A stretch of 32,209 bases of DNA from JANOAR01 sp031411235 (lineage in GTDB: Bacteria > Verrucomicrobiota > Verrucomicrobiia > Verrucomicrobiales > Verrucomicrobiaceae). The stretch is from the NCBI GenBank assembly GCA_031411235.1, contig JANOAR010000213.1, positions 1 through 32,209 on the forward strand, read 5' to 3'. This document shows, in pieces, positions 23,255-32,070 of the stretch (positions are counted from its first letter, which is position 1; every line of letters starts with the position of its first letter). The notes under the pieces are model-generated. The model worked only from the letters and a program-made list of their open reading frames with translations, ran no database searches and had not been told where the DNA came from. The position numbers and the translations under genes are program-made.

Positions 23255-24688
23255 TCACGCACAATCAATCGAGCGCCGCTTGTAGAGGAACTCGAACATA
23301 TTGCCCTCGTGCGGCTGATCCCAACTGATCTTCATGGTGCTGATGGGGCCGATGTTGAGGCGGTCGATGTTCTGGCATTCGAGCAGGTCACTGATGAAGG
23401 CGGGATCGGCGGTGATGGCGGTGCCGACAAGGGTGTAGCCGATCTTGCTCAGCATGTCCTTCTGCGGGCATGTGACGACGCTGGCATAGGGGCAGAGGAA
23501 TTCGCGGCTGGCGAGCGGGTGGTCGAAGCTGTCGCACTGGATGATGGTGGGTCGCAGATAGACGCCGCCATCCAGCTCGGCGCGGCGGGTGCCGTTGCGA
23601 TATTTGGCCGTGGCCTCCACAGCTCCTGGGGTCTTCAAATCCTCGTCGATGGCACCGTCGATGTAGTCGGCCATCTTGGTATTGGCGAAGCCAGAGAGCC
23701 TGGCGTTTTCATCATCGGGAGCGCTGGGCATCACCGGGCCGAGGCGCTCGGCGAGGGCGTCGGCGATCTCTTTGCCATAACGCGGCACGACCACGGCGCT
23801 GGCATTGATACAACTGCGCCCGCCGTTGTCGGCGATGCTGCTGACCATCACGTCGAGGTAGTCGCGCCAGTTTTCGATCTTGTCTTCGCCGATCATGATC
23901 TTGCTCCAGCCGGGGCCGTGGACTTGCACGCCGCGATTGCCTTCATACATCTTGGCCATCGCCACGTCGCCAAAGACGAGGTTGCGTCCGCTCAGCTTGA
24001 TGACTTCGCCCGAGCCTTCATGGTCGGTGGGGTAGAAGCCGAAAGCCTCGGCGGGGGCACCTGCGGCGATGAATGCCTGGATGAGGCGATAAGGCGTCCA
24101 GGGCTCCTCGCGTCCGGGCTTGATCACGACAGGAATTTTCAACGCGATGGCTGGGAGCCAGAGGGAATTGACGGCGGGAGAGTTGCTCGGCATCACGAGG
24201 CCAAGGCTCTGCGTGGTGGGGTAATAGGCGACGGGGCAGCCGGACTGAGTGCCGAAGCCACGGTCGATGACATCGAGGTCGAGGCCGCGTGTGAGGCCGT
24301 TCAGCACCTCGGTCATGTGGGTGAGCGCGTAATGGATTTTGGCCATGTTGCGCTTCACCATGATGTGTGGCAGGCCGCTGGTGCGCGAGAGCGTTTCGAT
24401 GTACTGCTGCGGAGTCTGGGTGTGGCCTCTATCGCCCACGGGCAGCGTGCCAGTGAAGAAGTGCTCGCCCGCCTTCGCGGTGATGTCGATGAGCTGCTGC
24501 ACGGTGAATTTTTTCAAAGCTGCGCGTGCCTCGCTGATGCGTGCGAGATCCTTGCGCACGACGCCAGCGCCCACTTGGCTCACCTCGGCCATCAGTTCGC
24601 CTGTGCGGTGGTCTTTGACCTGGATTTTATCGAGGCTCTCGTAAGGTTTGCCACGGCGAAGGGCGGGGAGGTGAGGGACTTGGCTCAT
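23255..24688 (-). CDS. Aldehyde dehydrogenase superfamily protein
   Basis: The 477-residue protein shows the ALDH fold landmarks: PSNSPAVNSLWLPAIALKIPVVIKPG (nucleotide-binding region and conserved Lys), the NGGRSCINAS motif with catalytic Cys near residue 292, and a C-terminal REFLCPYASVV segment. NAD(P)-dependent oxidation of an aldehyde is the likely reaction. The sequence before the cofactor region (residues 1-150) is divergent from the common subfamilies, so the substrate is unknown. It starts 108 bases after the sufD stop and ends 24 bases before the PIN toxin start, on the same strand as the Fe-ADH. Confidence 0.87.
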   Translation of the reverse strand: MSQVPHLPALRRGKPYESLDKIQVKDHRTGELMAEVSQVGAGVVRKDLARISEARAALKKFTVQQLIDITAKAGEHFFTGTLPVGDRGHTQTPQQYIETLSRTSGLPHIMVKRNMAKIHYALTHMTEVLNGLTRGLDLDVIDRGFGTQSGCPVAYYPTTQSLGLVMPSNSPAVNSLWLPAIALKIPVVIKPGREEPWTPYRLIQAFIAAGAPAEAFGFYPTDHEGSGEVIKLSGRNLVFGDVAMAKMYEGNRGVQVHGPGWSKIMIGEDKIENWRDYLDVMVSSIADNGGRSCINASAVVVPRYGKEIADALAERLGPVMPSAPDDENARLSGFANTKMADYIDGAIDEDLKTPGAVEATAKYRNGTRRAELDGGVYLRPTIIQCDSFDHPLASREFLCPYASVVTCPQKDMLSKIGYTLVGTAITADPAFISDLLECQNIDRLNIGPISTMKISWDQPHEGNMFEFLYKRRSIDCA

Positions 24689-24796
24689 GTGAAGATGGTG
24701 GATGGTGGGTAGAGGGATACTGAAACGCCTGTCGCGAAATGTGGGGCGCAGTGAACGAATCCAGGCGCACTCTTTTGCACGGGGAGTGAATCTGCT

Positions 24797-26068
24797 TCAA
24801 TTCACCTGCGCGAATTTTTCTTCCACCCGCGCGTGAATCATCGCCTGAATCTCCTCGTTGCCGATGCGGCCTATGACGTCATCGGCGAAACCCATGACGA
24901 TGAGCCGCCGTGCTTCGTGGTCGGGGATGCCGCGCGCTTTCAGGTAAAACAGCTCTTCGTCGCTGACGGGGCCGCTGGTGCTGCCGTGGCTGCACTTCAC
25001 TTGGTCGGCATTGATTTCGAGGCCGGGCATGGAGTTGGCCTCGGCTTCGGGGCTATTCATCAGGTTGCGGCAGGTCTGGTAGGCATCCGTGAAGTGGGCG
25101 CTCTCATCGACGGTGATGAGACCACCGAAGATGCTGCGCGACTTGTCATAGAGGGCGTTCTTGTAAAGCAGGTCGCTGTGCGTATTCGGAGCCTTGTGAT
25201 TTTGCAAGGTGCGCTGATCGACGACTTGCTCGCCGAGGGGCAGGGAGACGCTGAGCATGTCGCTGCGGGAGCCCTTACCGACCATGTCGCTGACGCTCTC
25301 GCTGCGGCTCCACGAGGCACCGAGCTGGAGTTGGAAGCTCTTCACACTCGCATCGCGCTCAGCCACCGTGCTGGCGAGCTGCATGGCCTGTGCCTTCATG
25401 CTCATTTCCTGGCAGGCGATGTAGGTCAACTGGCTGCCAGGGCCACCGACGAGGTCTGTGACGGCACAACTGAAGCCCTGCTCATCGCCGAGAGAGCGGA
25501 AGTGATCCACGACGGATACCTTGGCGTTGTCGCCAGTGATGATGAGGGTGTGGGGGAAGATCGCGGCGTGCTCACCGGAGCACCAATGGAAGATTTCGAT
25601 CGGGTGCTCGACGATGATGTTTTTGGGGACAAAAACAACGGTGCCAGCGCGAACATGAGCGAGGTGCAACGCGGCGAATTTATCGGAGCCAAGCTGCATG
25701 ATGCGCTGCATGAAGTATTTTTGCACGAGATCGGACTGCTCGCGCAGGGCTTGCTCAAAGGGCAGACAAATAACGCCAGCAGGAAGGGCTGAGGTTTCAG
25801 TGAGCGCGAGGGTGTCATTGACAAAAACGAGACGTGCGGAGGTATTCGTTAGCTCAGAAGACGCAGCGATGGCTTGCGCCTTCAGCTCAGCGCTGGGCGA
25901 GGCCGCTGGCTTGAGTTGATCCAAGGGAATGCGCTTGGCATTCGAGTAGCGCCAGGGCTCATCTTTAATGCCTGGAAGCGGGAGGTTTTGGAAGGTCTGC
26001 CAAGCAGTGGCGGCACGGTCATTGAACCATTGCGGAGCGTTGGTGGATAGAGTCGGAGTTAGGGTCAT
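24797..26068 (-). CDS. sufD: SUF Fe-S cluster assembly scaffold component SufD
   Basis: The 423-residue protein belongs to the SufB/SufD family, which builds iron-sulfur clusters as a SufBC2D complex. It has the N-terminal SufD helix (AATAWQTFQNLPLPGIKDEPWRYSN), the beta-helix core and the conserved C-terminus KCSHGSTSGPVSDEELFYLKARGI with the conserved Cys-Ser-His, followed by ARRLIVMGFADDVI. It lies 62 bases after sufB in the same direction. Confidence 0.94.
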   Translation of the reverse strand: MTLTPTLSTNAPQWFNDRAATAWQTFQNLPLPGIKDEPWRYSNAKRIPLDQLKPAASPSAELKAQAIAASSELTNTSARLVFVNDTLALTETSALPAGVICLPFEQALREQSDLVQKYFMQRIMQLGSDKFAALHLAHVRAGTVVFVPKNIIVEHPIEIFHWCSGEHAAIFPHTLIITGDNAKVSVVDHFRSLGDEQGFSCAVTDLVGGPGSQLTYIACQEMSMKAQAMQLASTVAERDASVKSFQLQLGASWSRSESVSDMVGKGSRSDMLSVSLPLGEQVVDQRTLQNHKAPNTHSDLLYKNALYDKSRSIFGGLITVDESAHFTDAYQTCRNLMNSPEAEANSMPGLEINADQVKCSHGSTSGPVSDEELFYLKARGIPDHEARRLIVMGFADDVIGRIGNEEIQAMIHARVEEKFAQVN

Positions 26069-26130
26069 TAGCTAGGTCAAAAAATATCTCTCGGGCAATC
26101 AGTGAGTTAGTGGATCAGAGCGGTGTGAGT

Positions 26131-27552
26131 TTACCCCACGCTCCCCTCCATCTCCAGATCAATGAGCCGCTTCAGTTCCACGCTGTATTCCATCGGGAAC
26201 TGGCTGGCGAGGTCGTTGATGAAACCATTGACGCTGAGGCTCATCGCTTCGCCTTCGCTGAGGCCGCGCTGCTGCATGTAAAAGATCTGCTCGGCGCTGA
26301 CTTGGCTCACGCTGGCTTCGTGCTGCGTGGCGTGTTGATTGCCACGCACGCTGATCGCTGGATACGTGTCCGTGCGGCTCTTGGTGTTGATCAACAAGGC
26401 ATCACACTCGGTGTTGTTTTTGCAGCCCTTCAGATGTTTCGGGATGTGAACCAAGCCGCGATAGGTGGCGCGACCTTCACCAATGCTGATCGACTTGCTG
26501 ATGACGTTGCTCGTCGTTTCATCCGCTGCGTGGATCATCTTCGCGCCTGTGTCTTGGTGCTGGCCGCTGTTGGCCAAAGCGATACTGATGACCTCGCCAC
26601 GAGCCTTGCGGCCCTTCATCACCACGCCGGGATACTTCATGGTGAGGCGGCTGCCGATGTTGCAGTCGATCCATTTTACTTCGGCTTCTTCGTGGGCGAT
26701 GCCGCGCTTGGTCACCAGATTGAAGACGTTGCTGCTCCAGTTTTGCACGGTCACGTACTGGATTTTCGCGCCCTTCATCGCGACCAATTCCACCACCGCA
26801 CTGTGCAGCGTTGCAGTCTCGAATTTCGGGGCGGTGCAGCCTTCCATGTACATCAGCTCGGCACCTTCATCAGCGATAATGAGAGTGCGCTCGAACTGGC
26901 CAAACTGCTCGCTGTTGATTCGGAAGTAGGCTTGCAGCGGGTGCTTTACCTTCACGCCTTTCGGCACATAGATGAACGAGCCGCCCGAGAACACCGCGCT
27001 GTTCAGAGCGCTGAATTTGTTATCGCCCGTGGGGATCACTTTGCCGAACCAAGGCCGGAAGATGTCGGGGTATTTATGCAATGCCTCGGTGCTGTTGGCA
27101 AAGATGACGCCCTGCTCTTCGACCACCGCTTTGATGTTTGAGTAAGCAGCCTCGGAGTCATACTGAGCCTCCACGCCAGCAAGGAATTTGCGCTCCTGCT
27201 CGGGGATGCCCAAGCGGTCAAAGGTGCGCTTCACATCATCGGGCACATCGTCCCAGGATTTCTTCGGCTTTTGGCCGTCGGAGAGGTAGTAGCGGAACTG
27301 GTCGAACTTGATGTTTTCTAAATCCTTAGTCGCCCAATGCGTTGGCATGGGCTTGGAGTTAAAGACATCGAGTGCCTTATGGCGAAAGTCACGAATCCAC
27401 TGCGGGTCGCTCTTCACATCGCAGATGTAGTCCACCGTCTTTGAGCTAATGCCAAAGCCGGAGTCGAACTTGTTGCGCTCCGGGAAGGTGAAGTCGCCGA
27501 TGTTATCGACATGAATGTCGGAGATGCTTGAGGGGTCTTCGGTAGTGGTCAT
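26131..27552 (-). CDS. sufB: SUF Fe-S cluster assembly scaffold SufB
   Basis: The 473-residue protein is the main scaffold for new Fe-S clusters in the SufBCD complex. It shows family segments such as GISSKTVDYICDVKSDPQWIRDFRHKALDVF, SGGSFIYVPKGVKVKHPLQAYFRIN, YMEGCTAPKFE with a conserved Cys, and the C-terminal EASVSQVSAEQIFYMQQRGLSE. The ATG at 27552 is chosen over a start at 27609, which would overlap sufC and add residues unlike the family. It begins 34 bases after the sufC stop. Confidence 0.95.
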   Translation of the reverse strand: MTTTEDPSSISDIHVDNIGDFTFPERNKFDSGFGISSKTVDYICDVKSDPQWIRDFRHKALDVFNSKPMPTHWATKDLENIKFDQFRYYLSDGQKPKKSWDDVPDDVKRTFDRLGIPEQERKFLAGVEAQYDSEAAYSNIKAVVEEQGVIFANSTEALHKYPDIFRPWFGKVIPTGDNKFSALNSAVFSGGSFIYVPKGVKVKHPLQAYFRINSEQFGQFERTLIIADEGAELMYMEGCTAPKFETATLHSAVVELVAMKGAKIQYVTVQNWSSNVFNLVTKRGIAHEEAEVKWIDCNIGSRLTMKYPGVVMKGRKARGEVISIALANSGQHQDTGAKMIHAADETTSNVISKSISIGEGRATYRGLVHIPKHLKGCKNNTECDALLINTKSRTDTYPAISVRGNQHATQHEASVSQVSAEQIFYMQQRGLSEGEAMSLSVNGFINDLASQFPMEYSVELKRLIDLEMEGSVG

Positions 27553-27586
27553 AACGGTTGAGGTTTTGTTGTTGAATTCAACTATC

Positions 27587-28345
27587 TCACGCAGCCAACG
27601 CGCGGTCATCGCCTTGCACCCATTCGTAACCTTTGGCTTCGAGTTCTAGGGCCAGCTCGCGGCCACCAGTCATGGCGATGCGGCCTTCCATCATAACGTG
27701 GACAACGTCGGGCTGGATATAGTTCAGAAGGCGCTGGTAGTGGGTGATGACGAGGAAGCCACGATTCTCGCTGCGCATGGCGTTGACGCCGCGTGCGACG
27801 ATTTTCAGTGCGTCGATGTCGAGGCCGGAGTCGGTCTCGTCGAGCACGGCGTACTTGGGTTCCAGCATCATGAGCTGGAGGATTTCGTTGCGCTTCTTTT
27901 CACCACCGGAGAAGCCTTCATTCAAGCTGCGGCTGGTGAAGCTGCGATCCATCTCAAGCTGATCCATGCGAGCATACATTTGCTTGTAGAAGGCGACGGC
28001 GTCGAGGTCTTCACCATCGGGCAGACGGGCTTTTACGGCGGCGCGGAGGAAGTTGGCGTTGCTGACGCCGGGGATCTCATGCGGATACTGGAAGGCCAAA
28101 AATAGGCCAGCACGCGAGCGGGCATCCACGGGCATGGCGAGCAAATCCTGACCGTCGAGCATCGCTGTGCCGCTGGTCACGGAGTAGTCTTCGTGGCCGC
28201 AGAGTACTTTGCTGAGCGTGCTTTTGCCCGAGCCGTTGGGGCCCATGATGGCATGGACTTCACCAGGCTTGATCTCGATGGAGAGGCCTTTGAGGATTTC
28301 GCGTTCGGGGATGCGGGCGTGGAGGTCTGTGACTTTAAGGGACAT
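27587..28345 (-). CDS. sufC: SUF Fe-S cluster assembly ATPase SufC
   Basis: The 252-residue protein is the ABC-type ATPase of the SufBCD complex. Walker A GPNGSGKS is at 35-42, the ABC signature FSGGEKKR at 145-152 and Walker B AVLDE at 166-170, followed by TDSGLDIDALKIV. It has no membrane segment and acts in the cytoplasm. It is the first suf gene after the Fur-family regulator, 60 bases away, so iron or peroxide control of the operon is likely (inference). No sufS, sufE or sufU is found in the window. Confidence 0.96.
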   Translation of the reverse strand: MSLKVTDLHARIPEREILKGLSIEIKPGEVHAIMGPNGSGKSTLSKVLCGHEDYSVTSGTAMLDGQDLLAMPVDARSRAGLFLAFQYPHEIPGVSNANFLRAAVKARLPDGEDLDAVAFYKQMYARMDQLEMDRSFTSRSLNEGFSGGEKKRNEILQLMMLEPKYAVLDETDSGLDIDALKIVARGVNAMRSENRGFLVITHYQRLLNYIQPDVVHVMMEGRIAMTGGRELALELEAKGYEWVQGDDRALAA

Positions 28346-28357
28346 GTAGGGGGCGTT

Positions 28358-28385
28358 ATGAGTGATGAATGATGAGTTATGAATG
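28358..28385. repeat. Short ATGA-type repeats between sufC and the Fur-family gene
   Basis: The 28 bases contain ATGAGTGATGA followed by ATGATGAGTTATGAATG, several near-copies of an 8-base ATGAGTGA-like unit. A similar low-complexity spacer style is seen after ruvB with a different motif. No function was recognised. Confidence 0.5.
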
Positions 28386-28405
28386 GGCAGCCTGATTTCG
28401 GAAGG

Positions 28406-28843
28406 CTAGTGCGCCTTGGCGCAGGTGGGGCAGAGGCCACGCAGGGTGACGTCGAGACGGTTGATCTTGGCTCCGCGCGGGAGTTTCCAGTGGCTGCGAG
28501 GATCGACTTCCTCCTGCACGTCGGCATCGGTGATGGCACCGCAGGCGTCGCAGTGAAAGTGGACGTGATCGTGCTTGTTGGCACAAAACCGGGATGGGCC
28601 GCGCTCCAGATTCACCTGCTTGATATGGCCACTGTGGGTCAGCGTTTCCAGGGTGTTATAGACTGTGGCGAGCGAGATGCCGGGCACACGAGATTGGGCG
28701 CGGATGAAGACATCCGTAGCGGTGGGGTGATCCTTCGACTCCGTGAGCACGTCGTAGATTTCCTTCCGCGCGGGAGTCATGCGCACATCTGTCGGCGCAG
28801 TGGTCGAGCCTGCTGGAGAGAGGGTGGGTGGGCTGGGTGGCAT
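28406..28843 (-). CDS. Fur/PerR-family metal-dependent transcriptional regulator
   Basis: The 145-residue protein has the Fur winged helix (MTPARKEIYDVLTESKDHPTATDVFIRA, then ISLATVYNTLETLTHSGHIKQV) and a dimerisation domain with two CxxC pairs for structural zinc: C98-C101 and C138-C141. The regulatory metal site has H91, H93, H95, H97 and D106 nearby. By alignment with Bacillus PerR the residue equivalent to D85 (the residue after RF) is Cys87, an unusual ligand. It is transcribed towards the suf genes and divergently from the DUF1592 gene. The palindrome 17 bases upstream suggests autoregulation. Whether it senses iron (Fur) or peroxide (PerR) is undecided; the box favours PerR. Confidence 0.9.
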   Translation of the reverse strand: MPPSPPTLSPAGSTTAPTDVRMTPARKEIYDVLTESKDHPTATDVFIRAQSRVPGISLATVYNTLETLTHSGHIKQVNLERGPSRFCANKHDHVHFHCDACGAITDADVQEEVDPRSHWKLPRGAKINRLDVTLRGLCPTCAKAH

Positions 28844-28859
28844 GGTCTCTTATTGAGCC

Positions 28860-28874
28860 TTAGAATCATTCTAA
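28860..28874. promoter_or_regulatory. PerR/Fur-type operator palindrome
   Basis: TTAGAATCATTCTAA is a perfect 7-1-7 inverted repeat, closely matching the PerR box consensus TTATAATNATTATAA. It lies 17 bases upstream of the regulator's ATG and between it and the divergent cytochrome gene. Each half contains TAGAAT, a good -10 hexamer on one strand or the other, so a bound repressor could block both directions. Confidence 0.75.
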
Positions 28875-28954
28875 TTCAAATGAAAAGATGGGCTGATGAG
28901 GAATGCCCGCCTCACTTTGGCCACCTGTGCAAGAAGCGCACAGACCATGTGCGT

Positions 28955-31723
28955 ATGCGTTTGCCCGATGCGCCTCAATGGGCTGTTGGGAACGTATTTT
29001 ACACCGTGTATTCCCTTCGCCTCATCATCCTCACTTTCGCTCTTGCCCTCGGGTTTAACGCCTCGGCTGCCGGGCCCAGTCCTCGCGGCCAGGAAACCTA
29101 CACAAAACAAGTGCTGCCGCTGCTCCAGCAGTTCTGCTACGACTGCCACGGTGATGGGGCCAAGAAGGGCAAGTTCGCCCTCGACGAGCACAAGGACTAC
29201 ACCTCGATGCTCGCCGACCAAAAATACTGGGATCATGTGCGGCAGATGCTCTACACCCATGTGATGCCGCCCACGGGCAAGGATTCACCGACGCTGGAGC
29301 AGCGCGACCTACTGGTGAAGTGGCTCGATGACAGCGTCTTCTACTACGACCCTGCGAAGCCCGACCCTGGGCATGTGACGATGCGCCGCCTGAATCGTGC
29401 GGAGTACGATAATACGATCCGCGATACTCTGCTGCTCTATGACCAGGAGACCTCGGCAGAGTTCCCGGCAGACGATGCGGGCTACGGCTTCGACAACATC
29501 GGCGACGTGCTCACGCTCTCTCCCATCCACCTGGAGAAATACATGCGTGCAGCGAGGAAGCTCTCCGCGTTGGCCACCAAGATCACAGCCCCAGAGCGGG
29601 CTAGCATCGAGGTGGGCGCGAGTAAGTTTGATCACCCCGACCAAGTCAAACTCGACGGCGATGACGGTGTGCTGTGGCTCTTCAGCGAGGCGAAATCTCA
29701 AGCGGGGTTCAAGGTGCCAGCCGATGGCGTTTACCGCGTGTCCTTTTTTGTTGCGGAGCAGAAAGCGGGGCCGGATCACGCCAAGGTCAAGCTCACGCTG
29801 GATAAGACAGACCTCGGCACACACGAGGTCACCAAGGAGTTCAAGAAGGCCAAGATGACATGGCAGAAGATCGAGTCTGAGTTGCCGCTGACCCAGGGGT
29901 ATCATCGTATATCGCTCGCTTTTGTGAATGACTTCAGCGACAGCGGCAAGGATCGCAACGTGGCGCTGGACAAGGTGGACGTGAGCGGCCCGTATGGCCT
30001 ATCCTCGCCCAGCGTTTCGGGTTTTCTCAAGTGGCTCGTGCCCGATGCCTCCCTCGGCACGCCTGCGGTGGAGCTGTCTGGCGAAGATTTCCTCCCTGGG
30101 AATGCTGGCGAAGATGGCGGGCGCGATACGGGAGCCTACTATCTCGCCAGCAACGGCTTCGCCCATCATCCGCTTGAGGTGGCGAAGGCCGGGAAGTATC
30201 GTTTCACGTTCAAATTGGGTGCGCTCCAGGCGGGTAATGAAGACGTGAAGTTTCAGATCAAACTCAATGACCGCACGCTGCTCAACAGCCGTGTGACCAA
30301 AAAAAACCAAGCACCCGAGTGGTTCACCTTCGAGACGGAAGTTGCCCCAGGGCGGTTTGATTTGCAGTTGTGGTTCCTCAACGACTTTTACGACGAGGCA
30401 ACCAAAGCCGACCGCAATTTCTGGATTCACGAGGCCAAGGTTAGCGGCCCCATCGGCGGCAAGGCGGGGCTCGATGCCAGCCAGATGCCCGCCATTGTCG
30501 CAAAGATGGGCGAGCGCCTCTTCCGCCGCCCCCTGCGAGCCGAGGAGCAAGCCCAGTGGGTAGGCATCGCGCAGCAGGCCAGCGCGACAGGAGCCGATGC
30601 TATGGAGACGATCAACCTCGTGCTGGAAGGCATGTTGGTCTCACCTGCCTTTCTCTTTCACTCGCAGCCGCAGCCCGCAGGCCAGCCACTCGGCGACACC
30701 GTGCTCATCGACGAATACAGCCTCGCGACACGCCTCTCGTATTTCCTCTGGAGCGCCCCGCCCGACGAGCCCCTGCTGGCCCTGGCAAAGAAGGGCGAGC
30801 TGCGCCAAAAACTGCCCGAGACACTGCGCACCATGATCGGCGACTGGCGCGGCACCGCCTTCACCAAGAACTTCGCCGGGCAATGGCTGCAACTGCGCGA
30901 CACCGACCTCATCAACCCCAACAAACGCCTCGTGCCCGAGTTCCAGGGCGGCAGCATCGCCAATGCCTTTCGCAAGGAAACGTCCATGTTCTTCGAGCAC
31001 ATCTTGAAGGGGAACCGCAGCGTCATCGAGTTCCTCAATGCCGACTACACCTTCGCCGACCACAAGCTCGGCAAGTTTTATGGCCTCGCCAAAGCCCCCA
31101 AGGGCAAGGAGTTTGAAAAGGTATCACTCGCAGGCACCCCGCGTGGCGGTGTGCTGACCCAGGGCAGCGTGCTCGCCATCACCTCGAATCCCACGCGCAC
31201 CAGCATCGTCAAGCGCGGCAAATTCATCCTCGAAAACATCCTCGGCACCCCACCGCCGCCCGTACCTGGCGACGTGCCACCGCTTGATGAGAAGGCGGCA
31301 TTCTTCGGCCACCAGACCCTGCGCCAGCAGTTCGAGGCCCACCGCAAGGATGCAGGCTGCGCGGGCTGCCATGCCTTCCTCGACCCCATGGGATTCGCCA
31401 TGGAGAACTACGACCTTGTGGGCCGCTGGCGCGACCAGGATCACAAGCAACCCGTGGATGCCGCAGGCCAACTGGTGCGCGGCCAGAAGTTCAAAGACCT
31501 CAGCGAGTTACGCGAATTGTTGGTGCGCGATATGAAACATGATTTCGTCCGCTGCCTCGCCGAGAACCTGCTCACCTATGCCCTCGGTCGCGGCCCGATT
31601 TACGCCGACCGTGCCGCCATCGCCGAGATCGTGCGCCGCACAGAAGCCAGTGGCTACAAGTTCCAAGACATGATCCTCGCCGTGTGCGAGAGCGTGCCCT
31701 TCCAGCGGATGCGGAAGGAGTAA
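28955..31723 (+). CDS. Large secreted planctomycete-type cytochrome protein (PSCyt1, DUF1587-DUF1592-DUF1588-DUF1585)
   Basis: The protein has about 922 residues from ATG 28955. A GTG at 29006 or an ATG at 28880 are alternatives; the GTG gives the most compact signal peptide (YSLRLIILTFALALGFNASAA). Domains in order: a haem-binding CYDCH near residues 62-66 in PSCyt1, DUF1587 (RRLNRAEYDNTIRDTLLL), two beta-rich carbohydrate-binding-like modules (about 220-500), DUF1595/DUF1592 (IDEYSLATRLSYFLWSAPPDEPLL), DUF1588 with a second CAGCH near 805-809 and LDPMGFAMENYD, then DUF1585. The open frame extends back to 28379 across the regulator gene, but that part is antisense. These proteins are typical of planctomycetes and verrucomicrobia; their reaction is unknown. 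It shares the operator region with the Fur-family gene, suggesting metal- or redox-linked control. Confidence 0.85.
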   Translation: MRLPDAPQWAVGNVFYTVYSLRLIILTFALALGFNASAAGPSPRGQETYTKQVLPLLQQFCYDCHGDGAKKGKFALDEHKDYTSMLADQKYWDHVRQMLYTHVMPPTGKDSPTLEQRDLLVKWLDDSVFYYDPAKPDPGHVTMRRLNRAEYDNTIRDTLLLYDQETSAEFPADDAGYGFDNIGDVLTLSPIHLEKYMRAARKLSALATKITAPERASIEVGASKFDHPDQVKLDGDDGVLWLFSEAKSQAGFKVPADGVYRVSFFVAEQKAGPDHAKVKLTLDKTDLGTHEVTKEFKKAKMTWQKIESELPLTQGYHRISLAFVNDFSDSGKDRNVALDKVDVSGPYGLSSPSVSGFLKWLVPDASLGTPAVELSGEDFLPGNAGEDGGRDTGAYYLASNGFAHHPLEVAKAGKYRFTFKLGALQAGNEDVKFQIKLNDRTLLNSRVTKKNQAPEWFTFETEVAPGRFDLQLWFLNDFYDEATKADRNFWIHEAKVSGPIGGKAGLDASQMPAIVAKMGERLFRRPLRAEEQAQWVGIAQQASATGADAMETINLVLEGMLVSPAFLFHSQPQPAGQPLGDTVLIDEYSLATRLSYFLWSAPPDEPLLALAKKGELRQKLPETLRTMIGDWRGTAFTKNFAGQWLQLRDTDLINPNKRLVPEFQGGSIANAFRKETSMFFEHILKGNRSVIEFLNADYTFADHKLGKFYGLAKAPKGKEFEKVSLAGTPRGGVLTQGSVLAITSNPTRTSIVKRGKFILENILGTPPPPVPGDVPPLDEKAAFFGHQTLRQQFEAHRKDAGCAGCHAFLDPMGFAMENYDLVGRWRDQDHKQPVDAAGQLVRGQKFKDLSELRELLVRDMKHDFVRCLAENLLTYALGRGPIYADRAAIAEIVRRTEASGYKFQDMILAVCESVPFQRMRKE

Positions 31724-32070
31724 AATCAATCGCACTCGGCCAATACAGGGCGTGTCTCCAGTTCGCCGTTTGGGACGCTACGGTGCAGCCAGTGTCACCA
31801 GACTGCCTAGCTTGGGTGAGGCAATACGCGCTCGTGCAAGACGGTTTCCAACAAATTGTTCTCCTTGCCATCCACGAAAAGGAGAGCGCCTTCCCTGGAG
31901 GCATGGGAGTGAAATAAAAAAAGCTTGGCCAATTGTTTTTTCTAAAAAATGTGTGCTGGTCAAAATTTCCCCGTCCTGACACACTTCGCACTCATTCGTG
32001 CTCGGCCACAATCTTTTGTGCAACAAACCCATTCGCTCTGAGTCTCCTCGCTTTCACCGCCGCAACAACC
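31724..32070. other. Intergenic stretch without a recognised gene
   Basis: No gene was recognised. The second half (about 31910-32040) is A/T-rich with several A and T runs. A frame continues on the + strand to 31917 but has no family match and overlaps the cytochrome gene. The right boundary is the putative end of the insertion sequence. Confidence 0.6.

Noticed and set aside
23225..24712. A 495-codon open frame on the + strand
   Set aside because: It is exactly antisense to the aldehyde dehydrogenase, which has clear family motifs; the + strand product has none.
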